From contig WBMQ01000005.1 in the NCBI GenBank assembly GCA_016630905.1, positions 1,674,001-1,738,000 of the forward strand: a stretch of DNA of 64,000 nucleotides, read 5' to 3'. Position numbers and translations under genes: made by a program. The notes under the pieces are model-generated. The model made no database searches. It saw only the letters and a program-made list of their open reading frames with translations, and was not told the DNA's origin. Positions 9,778 through 20,176 of the stretch are shown one piece after another; the first letter of the stretch is position 1, and each line of letters opens with the position of its first letter. The DNA comes from Capillidium heterosporum (lineage: Eukaryota; Entomophthoromycota; Entomophthoromycetes; Entomophthorales; Capillidiaceae).

Positions 9778-10892
9778 GCCTTCTTTTTAATTTTGTAATC
9801 TAATTTTGTATTTTGTATCTTAGTTATTGATATACATGTAGCTAAATGAGTTCTACGTACTCCATCTATTAATAAATAGCTTTTAAATTCTTTTTAGTCA
9901 AAGTCAACCCTGTAACTAAATCATTTCAAGCTAAATGATTCGTATGCTCTTTTATATCAGTTGCAACAACAATTCAGTAAGCGAATTTCAACCACCTTAG
10001 ATTATAAAGTATAGAGATTTCTAAAATTTCCAGTTCTATAGAGCTACTATCGAAGTTTAAACTTTCCAAATCAATTGAAGCATCGGTGTTATTGAAATCG
10101 ATTTGCAGTTAGGTACCAATGGTACTATAATTTCCAACAGATACCGGCTTCCGTAACTCGTTTAACAGCAACTATTCTCAGCTATATATGGAATACTTGT
10201 ATAGGTAAAGTAGCTTTGCCTAAATCCAAAATCTGAAAATTCAGTAAAATCTGCTCAACAACTTATTTAGAGAGTCAAAGGTAGCTTTTGTTAAATTTGC
10301 CTTTCTCAAGGTAAACTAATTATGTAGGTTGTCTAAAAAATATTTATTATCAAGATTCATAGCATCCCTTTTATCTAAGGATACTTAAGTCTAATATATT
10401 CGTATTTAGAGAAACTTATTATAGCATAAGTAATATTAAGTGGAATCAATGAACTAATCTACAGCTGATTCCTTCAACAACGAAATGAAGGTGTCGCTAT
10501 TTCCAATATATACACCATGAGATAATAGCTTCAACTATATATATCGGATATTAGCTAAAGTTCCATATCTATTTACAGTACTTTAAAATTTTAAAACCTA
10601 CACATCCGTATAATGGAGCTACTCAAGCTAAAATTTTAATTTATGAAATGCAGTATTAAATAAGAACCGATGAGTTACAACTTTGCTGATCAAAAACCGG
10701 CTTTAGAAACCAACTTCAGTATCCATTATCCAATTCGACTTTGATGAACACCCATGCCAACAAAAATTAGAAGCTTGTACCGATATGAGCTGAAATGGTT
10801 GAAATATTTGTATAATATGGTCAAACATTGGTTTAGAAACTACAAAGTTTTTGATTTTGGAAGAATGTTTGAAGTTGAAGTATATGTATAAT
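9778..10892. other. Convergent intergenic region, no gene seen
   Basis: About 1.1 kb of AT-rich DNA between the 3' ends of two convergent genes. No ORF of note, RNA gene or repeat recognised. Confidence 0.5.
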
Positions 10893-11501
10893 TTATTGTA
10901 ACCTATTCAATAAAAATAAGCCTGTAGTCAGGAACAGCAATTTCAAATCTTGATTTAACTCCACTTTGTAACTGACTTTCCGTGGCAACGACAAAAGATC
11001 CATGGTAAACAGCACATCCTTACAACAACTCTCCCTAAATAGCATCAGCTTCGAAGGTCTGTTGTCTTTGTTGATCTCAACCTCCCAACGGTACGTAATT
11101 ACCGACTTTGAATGCCTAACTTTAATGAACGAAGGATCTTTCTTTAGATTCCTACCTAGTACCAAATCGAACTTATGGTCGCTAGTAAATATGTTGGTGG
11201 AAGGGGTCAATGCTATCAGGTATCTGTTGGTTACCATGGAAAGTTTAGTAGGTATTATACCTACATTGGAAGATCCTTCGTAAGTAGTTAGATTGGCTGA
11301 CCTTTTGCCTACCAAGTTGAAGATAAACTCGAGTTGGAAGTTGGATTGGGATAGTATAGTGAAGAACTGCCTGGATCGGATTACATAACTGGAACTCCAA
11401 GTGCCATCTATCTGCTCGTTGTTGAATGGGGGTAGTGACAATAAATTTTTGGACTCGGCAACACTACTGACATCGGATAGTCTATTCATCTCTAATTTCA
11501 T
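10893..11501 (-). CDS. Tubby-C-terminal-like family protein, paralogue 4 (202 aa)
   Basis: Intact intronless minus-strand frame. The ATG at 11501 lies 53 bp downstream of a GTATAAA box. Family blocks: WSSSYVIRSRQFFT, KRSANLTTYEGSSNVGIIPT, ALTPSTNIF, TYRWEVEI, ESCCKDVLFTMDL and C-terminal DLKLLFLTTGLFLLNRLQ. The closest relative is the 7811 gene on the opposite strand, which with the shared promoter indicates an inverted local duplication older than the 1.94-kb arms. No signal peptide or catalytic motif recognised. Function unknown. Confidence 0.75.
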   Translation of the reverse strand: MKLEMNRLSDVSSVAESKNLLSLPPFNNEQIDGTWSSSYVIRSRQFFTILSQSNFQLEFIFNLVGKRSANLTTYEGSSNVGIIPTKLSMVTNRYLIALTPSTNIFTSDHKFDLVLGRNLKKDPSFIKVRHSKSVITYRWEVEINKDNRPSKLMLFRESCCKDVLFTMDLLSLPRKVSYKVELNQDLKLLFLTTGLFLLNRLQ

Positions 11502-11553
11502 ATCTTTTCAAGCAAATTGTTTTTAATTTTTGATTACGGTTCCTTGGTGCTCA

Positions 11554-11730
11554 TTTATACAATATAGCTGCTACGAAAAGTGTCTATTTTTAAAATGTAT
11601 GTTATGCAAAACTAGCTATAAATTCTAATTTTAACCCCTTGAATACGACATACCAGTATAACTGTTATCTTTTGTGGAGTAGACAAAGTTTGTCGAGTTG
11701 GGCTCCTTCCTGAAACTTCTATGAAATCAT
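11554..11730 (-). promoter_or_regulatory. Conserved promoter of the 11501 paralogue
   Basis: Reading the minus strand: ATGATTTCAT (complement at 11721-11730, 229 bp before the ATG), TATTCAAGGGGTTAAAA-like (complement 11631-11645), GCATAAC (complement 11601-11607), and AGCTATATTGTATAAA (complement 11554 to about 11569). The order and spacing match the 1608 and 7811 promoters. Confidence 0.6.
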
Positions 11731-12960
11731 TTCAGCGAATTGTTGACAACTTTCCCAAAGATTTTGCATTAGTCGGTGCAACTAAGTAAGGTGGGGAAAT
11801 TATCATAGCTCGGTACAATATTAGTAGCTACCTAGATACCAAAATATATGCTAATTTGAGATGTATTCAAGGAGGCATACTTTTGTATGGAGAATTGCCA
11901 GTTTTTTGACGATAGAATTGCTAATTTAAAAAGCTAGCTGATTTACTAAAAGCTTTATTGTAAGAACCCGTCTAGTTTAATTGAACTGATTAGTGTACAT
12001 CTGTTCGATTATTTTGTCTGCCTCATGGGTTTGAGATATTTTTCAAAGTTATTGGCATCTTTTAACATGTTACTTAGGTATAAGTACATGCCCACCAGAC
12101 TTTGAATATTTGAAAAAGTAGACACATCCATTTCAATTTACTGGCTTAGTAGGCGACCTAAGGCTGTATCATCAAAAACCATAAATCAAGATTAAATAGT
12201 CTTCTATTTATATATAGTTAATAGTGTGATATATATGTTATATAATGCTTTCAAGAGTTTTAATTATGAGTTTACCAATTTAGTTACTTTTACAATACTA
12301 GAGTTTTGAAGTGAAAAGACACTTGATAAATTTTAGACACGGCTGCTCATGAAAAGTCAGATTGGTGAATATAAATTCGTCAATAGAATTCAATATGCTC
12401 ACCACTATCTCTGGTTGATTTCTCAAACTAGATTTAGGTTTGAGTAGGCTGTTATGCAGATCATCATCAAGCGTAGGTTGATTCTACAGATGTAACAAAC
12501 TGTAGTTGAACCTTGATCATTTACAAGTCTTTAGCAGTGCTATCAACTTCAATATAAAAGTTTACGCTGACGTACTCTACTTTTATTGAAAGATATTATA
12601 CAATGGTAAATATATAATTTAGATTTTTCAACACTAATGAAGGCAGCAATATTAGTACAACAATGTTATAAGATAGGATGTAATTTAGTTTAGAACTAAA
12701 ATTTTTATCAATTCTTATTTAGATATATTATTTAAATTGAACAAGACTAATGTAAATTAACTTACTATAATCCAAATATCCTTATGCAAAAGTGTTCCGA
12801 CAACTTTTACCATTTACACTTTTCGCTTCAAAAAATCCTAAAATTAACATACCATAACAAAAACAAGTTTATTAAATAATACTTTTATTTTCAGTATATA
12901 TTGTCAGATAAGCCATCATCACATATTATAATTTTATATTTATATGCTAAATACCTTTTA
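11731..12960. other. Intergenic with one coding-like relic
   Basis: Mostly AT-rich without features. On the minus strand a frame of about 60 codons (about 12298-12484) reads coding-like text such as NQPTLDDDLHNSLLKPKS and LNSIDEFIFTNLTF, ending in TAG, but has no ATG and no family match I can name. Likely a relic. Confidence 0.3.
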
Positions 12961-12979
12961 TGGCGCAAAATTTTAATAT

Positions 12980-13275
12980 ATGGTACTTGGAATCGACCGT
13001 TGGACAAGCTAGCCAAACTGGTAGTTATTGGGAGTTATATTGCCTTCGATACCCATTTAAAAGTGGATTAGGATGGAAGCGATATACTGGATGAATTGGA
13101 AAGTTGCGATTTAATTATAATTTTGTAGAACTAGAATGGTACAAAAGTTTCCTGGGAGTTGGAGTTGGATGTTAAGAGAAAGTTGCTATATTTTGGTAAT
13201 CTAAAGCTTTTGCAACCTGCTGACTTGGCCGTCGATATCACTAGAGATAAAAATAAATGCAAGTATATGTTAATT
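12980..13275 (+). pseudogene. Decayed coding fragment, possibly tubby-like family relic
   Basis: A plus-strand frame reads LDKLAKLVVIGSYIAFDTHL, then after stops SWELELDVKRKLLYFGNLKL and QPADLAVDITRDKN. The element W-E-L-E-L followed by a basic turn, a hydrophobic strand and a charged strand has the same layout as YRWEVEINKD...KLMLFRE...VLFTMDL of the neighbouring family. Stops interrupt it and there is no C-terminal TGLFLLNRLQ helix. The family link is weak. Confidence 0.22.
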
Positions 13276-13365
13276 TAATTTAGTATGGCTTAGCTACAAA
13301 ACTAACTTAATTTTAAAAAATTAATGGCAAATTGCATATAAAAAACATTTGATTCGAAAAAAAAC

Positions 13366-14081
13366 TTACAATCCATAGTCATTATGTTTGGGAAACCAAA
13401 CCTTGAGGAAGTTGAAAAGCATTGCAGCTGTCAATCCCCATATATCACCCCCTACCTTGTCGGGGCTGAAGTACCTAGGGAGTTTGATCTTGCTGTTACG
13501 GAAGGTATCCCACTTTACAATCGCATTTGCACTCAACAGTTTAGAGATGGGCAAGGTAAATACACCTTCTACCTCATTACTATTAAAAGTCAAACTACTT
13601 ACATCCATAACTTTATCGCTAAGACCTGAGCTACTGCCATCTCTATAAAAGCCGTTGTTCTTGTCAATCAAATTGAATTTTAACATGCCGATTATAGGAT
13701 GCACTTTGAGGTCAAAGTTTATACTGGGCATAGGCACCATGCTTCCCAAAATCTTTATATTTGACTTATTGATACCAATCTCCTCTTCTGTCTCGCGTAA
13801 AGCTGTATCTATCAAAGTATCGTCTAGCTGCTCCCGTTTCCCGCCTGGGAACGAAATTTCGGAGGGGTGGCTGGACAGCTTTTTGGAACGTTGGGTAAAT
13901 AGGATACTAGGTTCCCCGTTACTTATACAGAGAAGAATTAGGATGGCTGCATCCTTTACTTCTTTGTTGGTGACGTATCTATACTTTATTTTTTGAGTCG
14001 TCAAGTGGATCTGTAGGTTTTTTTGGAGATTGAGAGATGCTGGTCAGAAAACAGGTCCTGATACTGAAAGTTGGATTCCAT
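13366..14081 (-). pseudogene. Frameshifted Nudix CoA-diphosphatase copy without PTS1
   Basis: Paralogue of 8920-9777. From the ATG at 14081 (MESNFQYQDLFSDQHL) the frame runs into a stop. The rest of the protein, including the CoA-type Nudix signature (SSHPSEISFPGGKREQ) and LRETEEEIGI, continues in another frame from about 14029 to 13366. Comparison with the intact gene shows a single-base deletion (TCAAAT became TCAAT) near 14029-14031. The downstream frame has no ATG before the Nudix box. The C-terminus is NDYGL instead of SASKL, so the peroxisomal signal is gone. The presequence-like region (SNYQVHHP, complement about 14082-14175) is still recognisable but has lost its ATG. Confidence 0.75.
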
Positions 14082-14225
14082 ATTCGAAATTAAGTCAAAG
14101 GTACTTGCTACTTGATGGTAATGATGCGTTAAAAATTTGGTGATAGTTGGGTGATGAACTTGGTAGTTGGATTTGGACTTTGAGTTCTTTGTTTTCTGAT
14201 GTAATGAAAGTCGGACTAAAACCAA

Positions 14226-15290
14226 ATTAAGATTTTATTTATCAATAAATTAGGCTACGTAATCCAAACTTCTATTGGCTAGTCTTTGTTTGAACAGTAT
14301 TTCGCAAATTTAGAATCAAATTGATCTGAAAAACAGGCTTATTTCTTGTAAAATCTACTTTAAATACTTGCCAAATTTACCTAAACAAAGCAAAACTTAT
14401 ATTAAGGATACCTGGACGTAGACTTTTACATGAACTATTGGCATTTTTAGTATATATTTTTTAAAATTGTGCCACACTTACAAGATTGAGGACCACTGAT
14501 CTAGAAGTGAGTTTAGATATCATTAATATTGTAAAGAAGCTTACCATCTAACTCACTTCCTTTCTATCTATACTTTTTCATATCTAAGGCTCAAAGCATA
14601 CTTTCAGCTTTAAATATATCTCCCCTTGTCGAAGAATCTTCACGCACAAGCAGTTGAAAACAAATATTTTAAACTATTTGGTATCAATTTTAGCTGATAC
14701 AAGCAACGTTGTAGTATTAATTAAAAGCAAGAGTCTTAAAAATTCAAACAAACCCAACCTATGTATATTTCAAATATTTGACATAATAGGCGATCTAAGC
14801 TGGTACTTTCAAGGATCAACTTCCTAGGTAAACTGCGGTCTTCTAGAAAAAAGTAAAGTAGCCCTATAACTGTCCTGTACAATAATTTATTAATGGCATA
14901 GAAAAGTAACTGTTCGTCCACTTAATATCTATTGCTCCGTTTCAAATGAATTAAGGTAGGTATACATGAGGTATATATGTAAATAAATACAAATACTGAT
15001 AAAGTTTCCATTCTCAATTAAAGTAAATATAGTGTACTTAACTATTTAATTAATTAATGGATATAACAAGTATGCTATACTATGTTATAGACTTTAGGTA
15101 AAATAAAAATTAGAACAGGAAAACTACTAAGCTAGCTGAGAAACACATGATGTGGATAGGAATCCGACGGATAGTGAAACTAAACAGCAGAGCCTTAGTT
15201 TGTGGAAACAAAAGTAGTATGCTTCATATAAAAGAACTCCAATAACCTGGAAAACTAAGGTTTGTAGGTGAATAGCTCGGAAAAATTCCA
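14226..15290. other. Intergenic, no gene seen
   Basis: AT-rich. The 61-codon minus-strand frame at 14736-14921 has no supporting feature. No repeat or RNA gene recognised. Confidence 0.45.
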
Positions 15291-15299
15291 TGAGTCAAC

Positions 15300-16860
15300 C
15301 TCAACAAGTCAATGGTTTCTCTGAAGGATCTTGATGTCGCTTGTGAGACTTGCAAAGCTTGTACTTTTTACTGTTCTTGGATTCGAAGTAGAAAGCCAGA
15401 AACAAATAATTCTGCTCAGGGAGGTATCGATTTATTACTTTGGGAACCGCGGTAATAACAATAGCAGAGATATCAAAGAAGCGGGATCATTCTAACTACC
15501 ATTTGTTATTGACCTTGATCAACTTGGTGTGTATCCAACCACTGACTGGTAAATAAACGAAAGCTAAAACCAAAATGAAATTAGAGTAGAGGTAGATTTA
15601 AAAATATTTCATAGCATTCCTGCATATATTAATTACCAGCATGTAGATAAGATTGGAGTTGATATCGAATCTATCCTATAATTAATTAGCTATATAAAGG
15701 GTATTAAAGCTTATCTTCCTACCTAAGATGTTTAAGATATACCCTTATATCAATTTGAAGTGGTAATGGAGCCAGCTGAAGATATATATAGTGGTTATTA
15801 TTACAAAAAAGAATGGGATCAAAGCATCGACCAAGTAGAAAACTAATTTGAAATTATCTAGAAAGAACCATTATTTAGTACTAAAATGGGGGTTATTGGT
15901 TAAGCCATAGTTTATAATAATATTTGAAATGATTTCTAAGAATAGGAACGAGCTGACGACTTCACAACTTCATCTGCCAACCATTACCAAAAGAAACCAA
16001 GTTTTCTTTGGCCAAGTTGTAGAGTTTAGCGCAGTCGTTTTCGAGTAAAAGATCTTGTTCCAAAGCCAACACAGCCTCCCAGCTTTAGGAAGAATTATAA
16101 TCGGGTAAACTAGTGCTTTTGTGGACTATGGTACTGAGCAAAGCTACTTTGATCTGATTCGAGCTAATGCCAATGGATCCTTTGACACCTCCACAAGTAA
16201 ACTTCTCCAATCTATCAGATAGGATGTAGTAAATAGGATTTTCAAGTACTCGACACTTTTCTCTTCATTAAGTACATCGGTACAGACAAAGTACAAGCTG
16301 CTGGTGTCTTTGACTTTGCCAGGAAATTTAAAGAATCAATTGGAGAGGAATATGCTAGTGACTTGATGTTCCTCTCTATATTGACTGAATGTACAGTGCT
16401 TTGTCTCATCATTTTCGAATATAGCACTGTTGGGGTAAGACTTACACTTGTTGAATCATGCTCAATTCAAGGAATCTAGTGGTATTAGTAAGATATATAA
16501 AGTAAAAGCACCATTAGAGGCGCTTAAGTAGTAGTTGTCGCTTGAGATAGAAGAGTGAAGTAAATAAGTAGATAATAATATCCAAATTGCAGCCAACCTG
16601 ATGCTGACAAGTATGAATCCCAGTACTTTGATAGCAACAAAAAGGAGGACCTATTGGAGCTATAAATGGAAGATTCAAGAAGAATAAGGCTGTCTTGACG
16701 GTTCATTCATCAGGCTGAGCCTATAAAACTAGTGAGAACAATTAAATTTTATGATTACCTTGTTGGTAGTATTGACTTTCAGTCCATTTTTGAGAGAGAA
16801 TACCTTAAATTTTCTAGGATTGAAGCTGTGTTTGTACATCGTTGCCATCTTAAAATCAAA
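15300..16860 (-). pseudogene. Decayed multi-exon gene of unknown family
   Basis: Coding-like text on the minus strand in order from 5': ATG near 16852 with MATMYKHSFNPRKFKVFS; a hydrophobic piece near 16550-16650 (VLGFILVSIRLAAIWIL); about 16240-16330 LYFVCTDVLNEEKSVEYLKI; about 15960-16230 DRLEKFTCGGVKGSIGISSN and WEAVLALEQDLLLEND followed by AKENLVSFGNGWQMKL with an in-frame stop between; about 15300-15480 RFFDISAIVITAVPKVINRY and LPEQNYLFLAFYFESKNSKK. Several stops and frame changes interrupt these. Some gaps could be introns, but nonsense codons inside good coding blocks favour a pseudogene. I do not recognise the protein. Confidence 0.35.
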
Positions 16861-16934
16861 TCACCTAGTTTTTGAGAGGTAAGGGAAAGAAAGTACCTGA
16901 ATATTCCCTGAAACTTCTTTACAAAATTTCAATT

Positions 16935-18879
16935 CTAACCACATATTTATATTTGCTAATATTACTTTATGAGTAAACCAATTTATTGGTTGGAAAGTGT
17001 TTTCAAGGTCACTTGGTAAAGGGTAGTACGCAGTTGCAGTACACCTCTGTTCAGCAAATTGCAATTATTTTACAAGTTTAGGTGTAGGAAATTTACAATG
17101 TTCCTGAATGGAGTAGGATCCTTTGGACTGTCTGAAATGGCGACGAAAACCTGTGCTTGAGGGTGTTGAAGGCTGCCTCGTTCAGAAAAGCTGTGGTTTT
17201 GTAAGATTCGGTATACAGCTGTAGAGCTCCTTGGATGCAACTGTACCATAGTAGTCTGTGAACCGACAGCAAACTTGTTGAGTATCAATTACTATACATA
17301 GAGATAGGGCTATACTACAAGCTGTCTAAGCTTATTGGTTGGCATTAGAGTACATCAGTGCATTTTAAAATATTCCATTTTCAACAAATGAGCAAGGTTG
17401 AGGAACACTTGCAAAGTCATCAAATAGTGACACTGCTTGGAAAAGACATTGTATATCTTGTGATGACAAAGTCAAGGTGGTTTCATAGAGATTAGGGCAG
17501 GTTGTTCAACAATGAAGCCAAATGTATAGTTAAAAATACACCACGGTGGTAAGATAAGAGCCAGTCTATCAGGCATCTATAGCTCATCAAGCCTAATATA
17601 TGGTCTGTATATTCCATCAAGTGAAAATGGCCTATAGCTTTATTGCAGTCGATCCAACAAGAACAGCCCAGTAGCCAAGAAGATCAACTTCAAATCGGCA
17701 TTCAGCCCCACTTTAAAGCCCACTTTGCAAGGTAGCCTCGACATATCGATCCTAACTAGCTCATCCTTATTACACCCTTCATCAAACAGCTTCAATCTAC
17801 ATGGTAGGTTGTTGGTTGCGTTCAGTTCCAGCTGCCAGCGATACGTCGTCGTCAACTTGAGATACGATATCTTAACTAATGATGGGTTCTTGATTAGGTT
17901 CTTGCCAACAATAAACTCAAACCTGTAGTTGAAGTCAAATAGGTCGGTTGAAGGAGTTAGGGCTAAGATGAATCTGTTGTTGAGTAAGGATAGCTTTGGC
18001 TTTATCCCGAGACTAGATAAGCCTTGGCTAGTGGTTAGGTTGGCATTGCGTTTATTTATACAGCTGAAGATGTATTCAACTTCAAACCGGTAGTCGTTTA
18101 GGATGGTGTAGAACTGGTGGCACTGTACTATGAAGTTTGTCTCGTAGCATTTGTAGGCTGCAACTGGGTCGTAGGGGGAATCGGAGTGCTCGGTTATAGA
18201 GCTAGTGTCGGATAGCTGTTCAAAGTCGATGCTGCTGTTCATTTGGACCCACTAAGCTTTCTATACAGACTACTTTCTACCACACTTGGCATTATATACG
18301 ATGGCTGACCATTACACTCTATACATTTAGCACTTGGGAGCATTGTGCTCAGACTATAATGACCAAGCCAACGTGCTGGTAAGGAGCTGGGTGTTTATGG
18401 AACATTGCTATTTTGGCATTATCTGACTAGATAAAGTTTTAGACTAGTGTGGGGAAATTAAATTTTATATATCCAAAGCATTCTAAAATCACCTACGTTG
18501 TCGTAAATAGGAAATGGACCTAAAGCACTGTTTGCACTGTCAAATATGATGGGTTGTACACCCGTGAAATATTTTCACACACGCTGCCATGTTTTTAAAG
18601 GCTAAGGGAAGGATTTTTGGAAATTTTACTTTTGAATGAGCGTGGACGATATTCAAATTAGGCATTAAAGTTTCTAGTATTGATACGAATATATTTTAGT
18701 AGCAATTTATAGTTTATAGTTTATAGTTGTCCCGATGCACTCTAATTTATCAATAGCCTAGAATTAGATTTGGATTTTATTTTGATGGATTTATTGTCGA
18801 AATATATACTTAATAGCTGTTTCTATAAAATATCAATACTCTATAGTGTTTAGAGTCTAATTTTAAACTTCTTTTATAC
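16935..18879 (-). repeat. Right arm of the 1.94-kb inverted segmental duplication
   Basis: Reverse complement of 4184-6127. The outer end is at CTTTTATAC (18871-18879), the inner end at CTAACCACAT (16935 onward). Beyond 16935 the sequence is unrelated to the LTR-like repeat that follows the left arm. Carries the second copy of the paralogue-2 gene. Confidence 0.9.
17640..18242 (-). CDS. Tubby-C-terminal-like family protein, paralogue 2b (200 aa, in right inverted arm)
   Basis: Intact mirror copy of the 4821-5423 gene with two amino-acid differences (Val for Ala in DPVAAYKC; Asn for Ser in VGKNLIKN). Same family landmarks, ending in DLKLIFLATGLFLLDRLQ. An out-of-frame ATG lies 10 bases upstream as in the left copy. 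Both copies are open while adjacent noncoding sequence has indels, consistent with purifying selection or conversion acting on the coding part, though the copies are so recent that this is weak evidence. Function unknown. Confidence 0.75.
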   Translation of the reverse strand: MNSSIDFEQLSDTSSITEHSDSPYDPVAAYKCYETNFIVQCHQFYTILNDYRFEVEYIFSCINKRNANLTTSQGLSSLGIKPKLSLLNNRFILALTPSTDLFDFNYRFEFIVGKNLIKNPSLVKISYLKLTTTYRWQLELNATNNLPCRLKLFDEGCNKDELVRIDMSRLPCKVGFKVGLNADLKLIFLATGLFLLDRLQ

Positions 18880-19336
18880 TTGATATTGCTAGATTTTTCT
18901 ATAGGAATTTTAATTTATTATGTGGTTACTACTTTTAGGCGAATCCATTTTGATAAAAGCTTATCGTATACTTAAATATACTAAGTCTTTTTTAGTATTG
19001 CATTTATAATAGCTACACACGAGTAGTGTACCCATGAACTTTAGTTTGCTATTGGTGTTGCTAATCACTTTTCCTCATATCGTTAATATTAAAATAAAAT
19101 AGTTCAACCATCTCATTTTTATAAGCTTGCCATCATAAGATGCTTAACTAGGACTACCTTGATACTAAATGGGTTTGCAATTTCTCTAAAACCCATGTTA
19201 AAATTACCAACATCTTCATTTATATTGAAGGTCATTTTGAGTCACCCATTTCAACTTGAAATTTATGTATTGACATCAATAAAACCATTAATTTATATAT
19301 AGGAATATGTAGTTAAAGATACAATTTATTGAATAT
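18880..19336. other. Intergenic, no gene seen
   Basis: AT-rich 3' flank of the GST-domain gene and outer flank of the right arm. Nothing recognisable. Confidence 0.5.
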
Positions 19337-20176
19337 CTACTCCTTAGGAGCCCCACTAAGGCGCTTTTCAGCCATATGAATGGGACCTACTACCTTAGCT
19401 ACTTGGGGTAGTGTGTACAAGTTGGTGAAGAACTTTGTCAAATTTTTGTATTCATTCCGATGGCTTTCTTCCAGCAAAAAGGCATAAACGTGTTGTAAAT
19501 TGGTAGCTATAATTATATCGGAGACGGTAGGGTTATTTCCAACCAAGTAGGTCTTGCCTTCGAGTTGGCTATCAAGGTACTTTAAGCTAGCTTCCAGCAT
19601 GCTGTAACTAAAAGCTTCTAATTTGGCATCGTAAGGTACTACGCCCCAGATGGGAAGAATGATGTTGTAGACATATGGGACCAACTGGGTCTCGGAATAA
19701 AAGGCAAACTGATAGATCCTAGCACGCTCTTCATAAGTTTTTCCTAAGAGGGTACCGCTCTCTTGCATTTCAGCCACTTTTGAAAATAGATATTGTTAGT
19801 GTCCATGCTATAAAATTTTATACTTACGGTAGAAAGCGATGGCGTTGGATTCAGTCAACAGAAATTTCCCATCCATAGATTCGAACCCAGGTGTCTGACC
19901 TAAAGGGAACTTGGCGAGGTAGGTAGGGTCCTTGTTGTCTACACCAAAAGTAAACTCCTCATTGAAGTCCAAAGTAATGTTGGCTAAAGCAGCTGTAATT
20001 AAAGCTTTGTTGACTCGGGAGTTGCCTTTGGCACCGTAAATTTTCTTTACAATAAGTTAGTTTGGTTTAAATAGGTAAATTTGACTTACCCCTACTGTCT
20101 TTCTGCTAAGTTTGAGAGTGCGCATAGCTGAGCAGATGGTGTCCTTGCCCTTTTCTAAAGTTTTTCCCACTGGCAT
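19337..20176 (-). CDS. GST-domain protein resembling the N-terminal half of eEF1B-gamma (247 aa, 3 exons)
   Basis: Exons on the minus strand: 20176-20090, 20044-19828, 19776-19337 (87+217+440 bases, in frame). Both introns have GTAAGT donors and AG acceptors. The product has a GST N-terminal thioredoxin-like domain (GKIYGAKGNSRVNKAL, then LGQTPGFESMDGKFLLTESN with the conserved E-S-N region) and an all-helical GST C-terminal domain (LEGKTYLVGNNPTVSDIIIA, the typical N-capping S/T-x-x-D). These blocks are those of eEF1B-gamma, the elongation-factor subunit that scaffolds nucleotide exchange. The protein stops after the GST part, so the eEF1B-gamma C-terminal domain is absent. Exon 1 adds about 29 residues before the GST fold, which is unusual. 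It may be a stand-alone eEF1B-gamma-like GST rather than the true subunit. Confidence 0.82.

Noticed and set aside
17070-17288. 72-codon minus-strand frame in the right inverted arm
   Set aside because: The left arm has TAA at the matching codon, and other frames of the same stretch look equally coding-like. No start or domain.
19860-19900. GATTCGAACCC resembling a tRNA T-loop/B-box
   Set aside because: It lies inside exon 2 of the GST-domain gene and no cloverleaf can be drawn around it.
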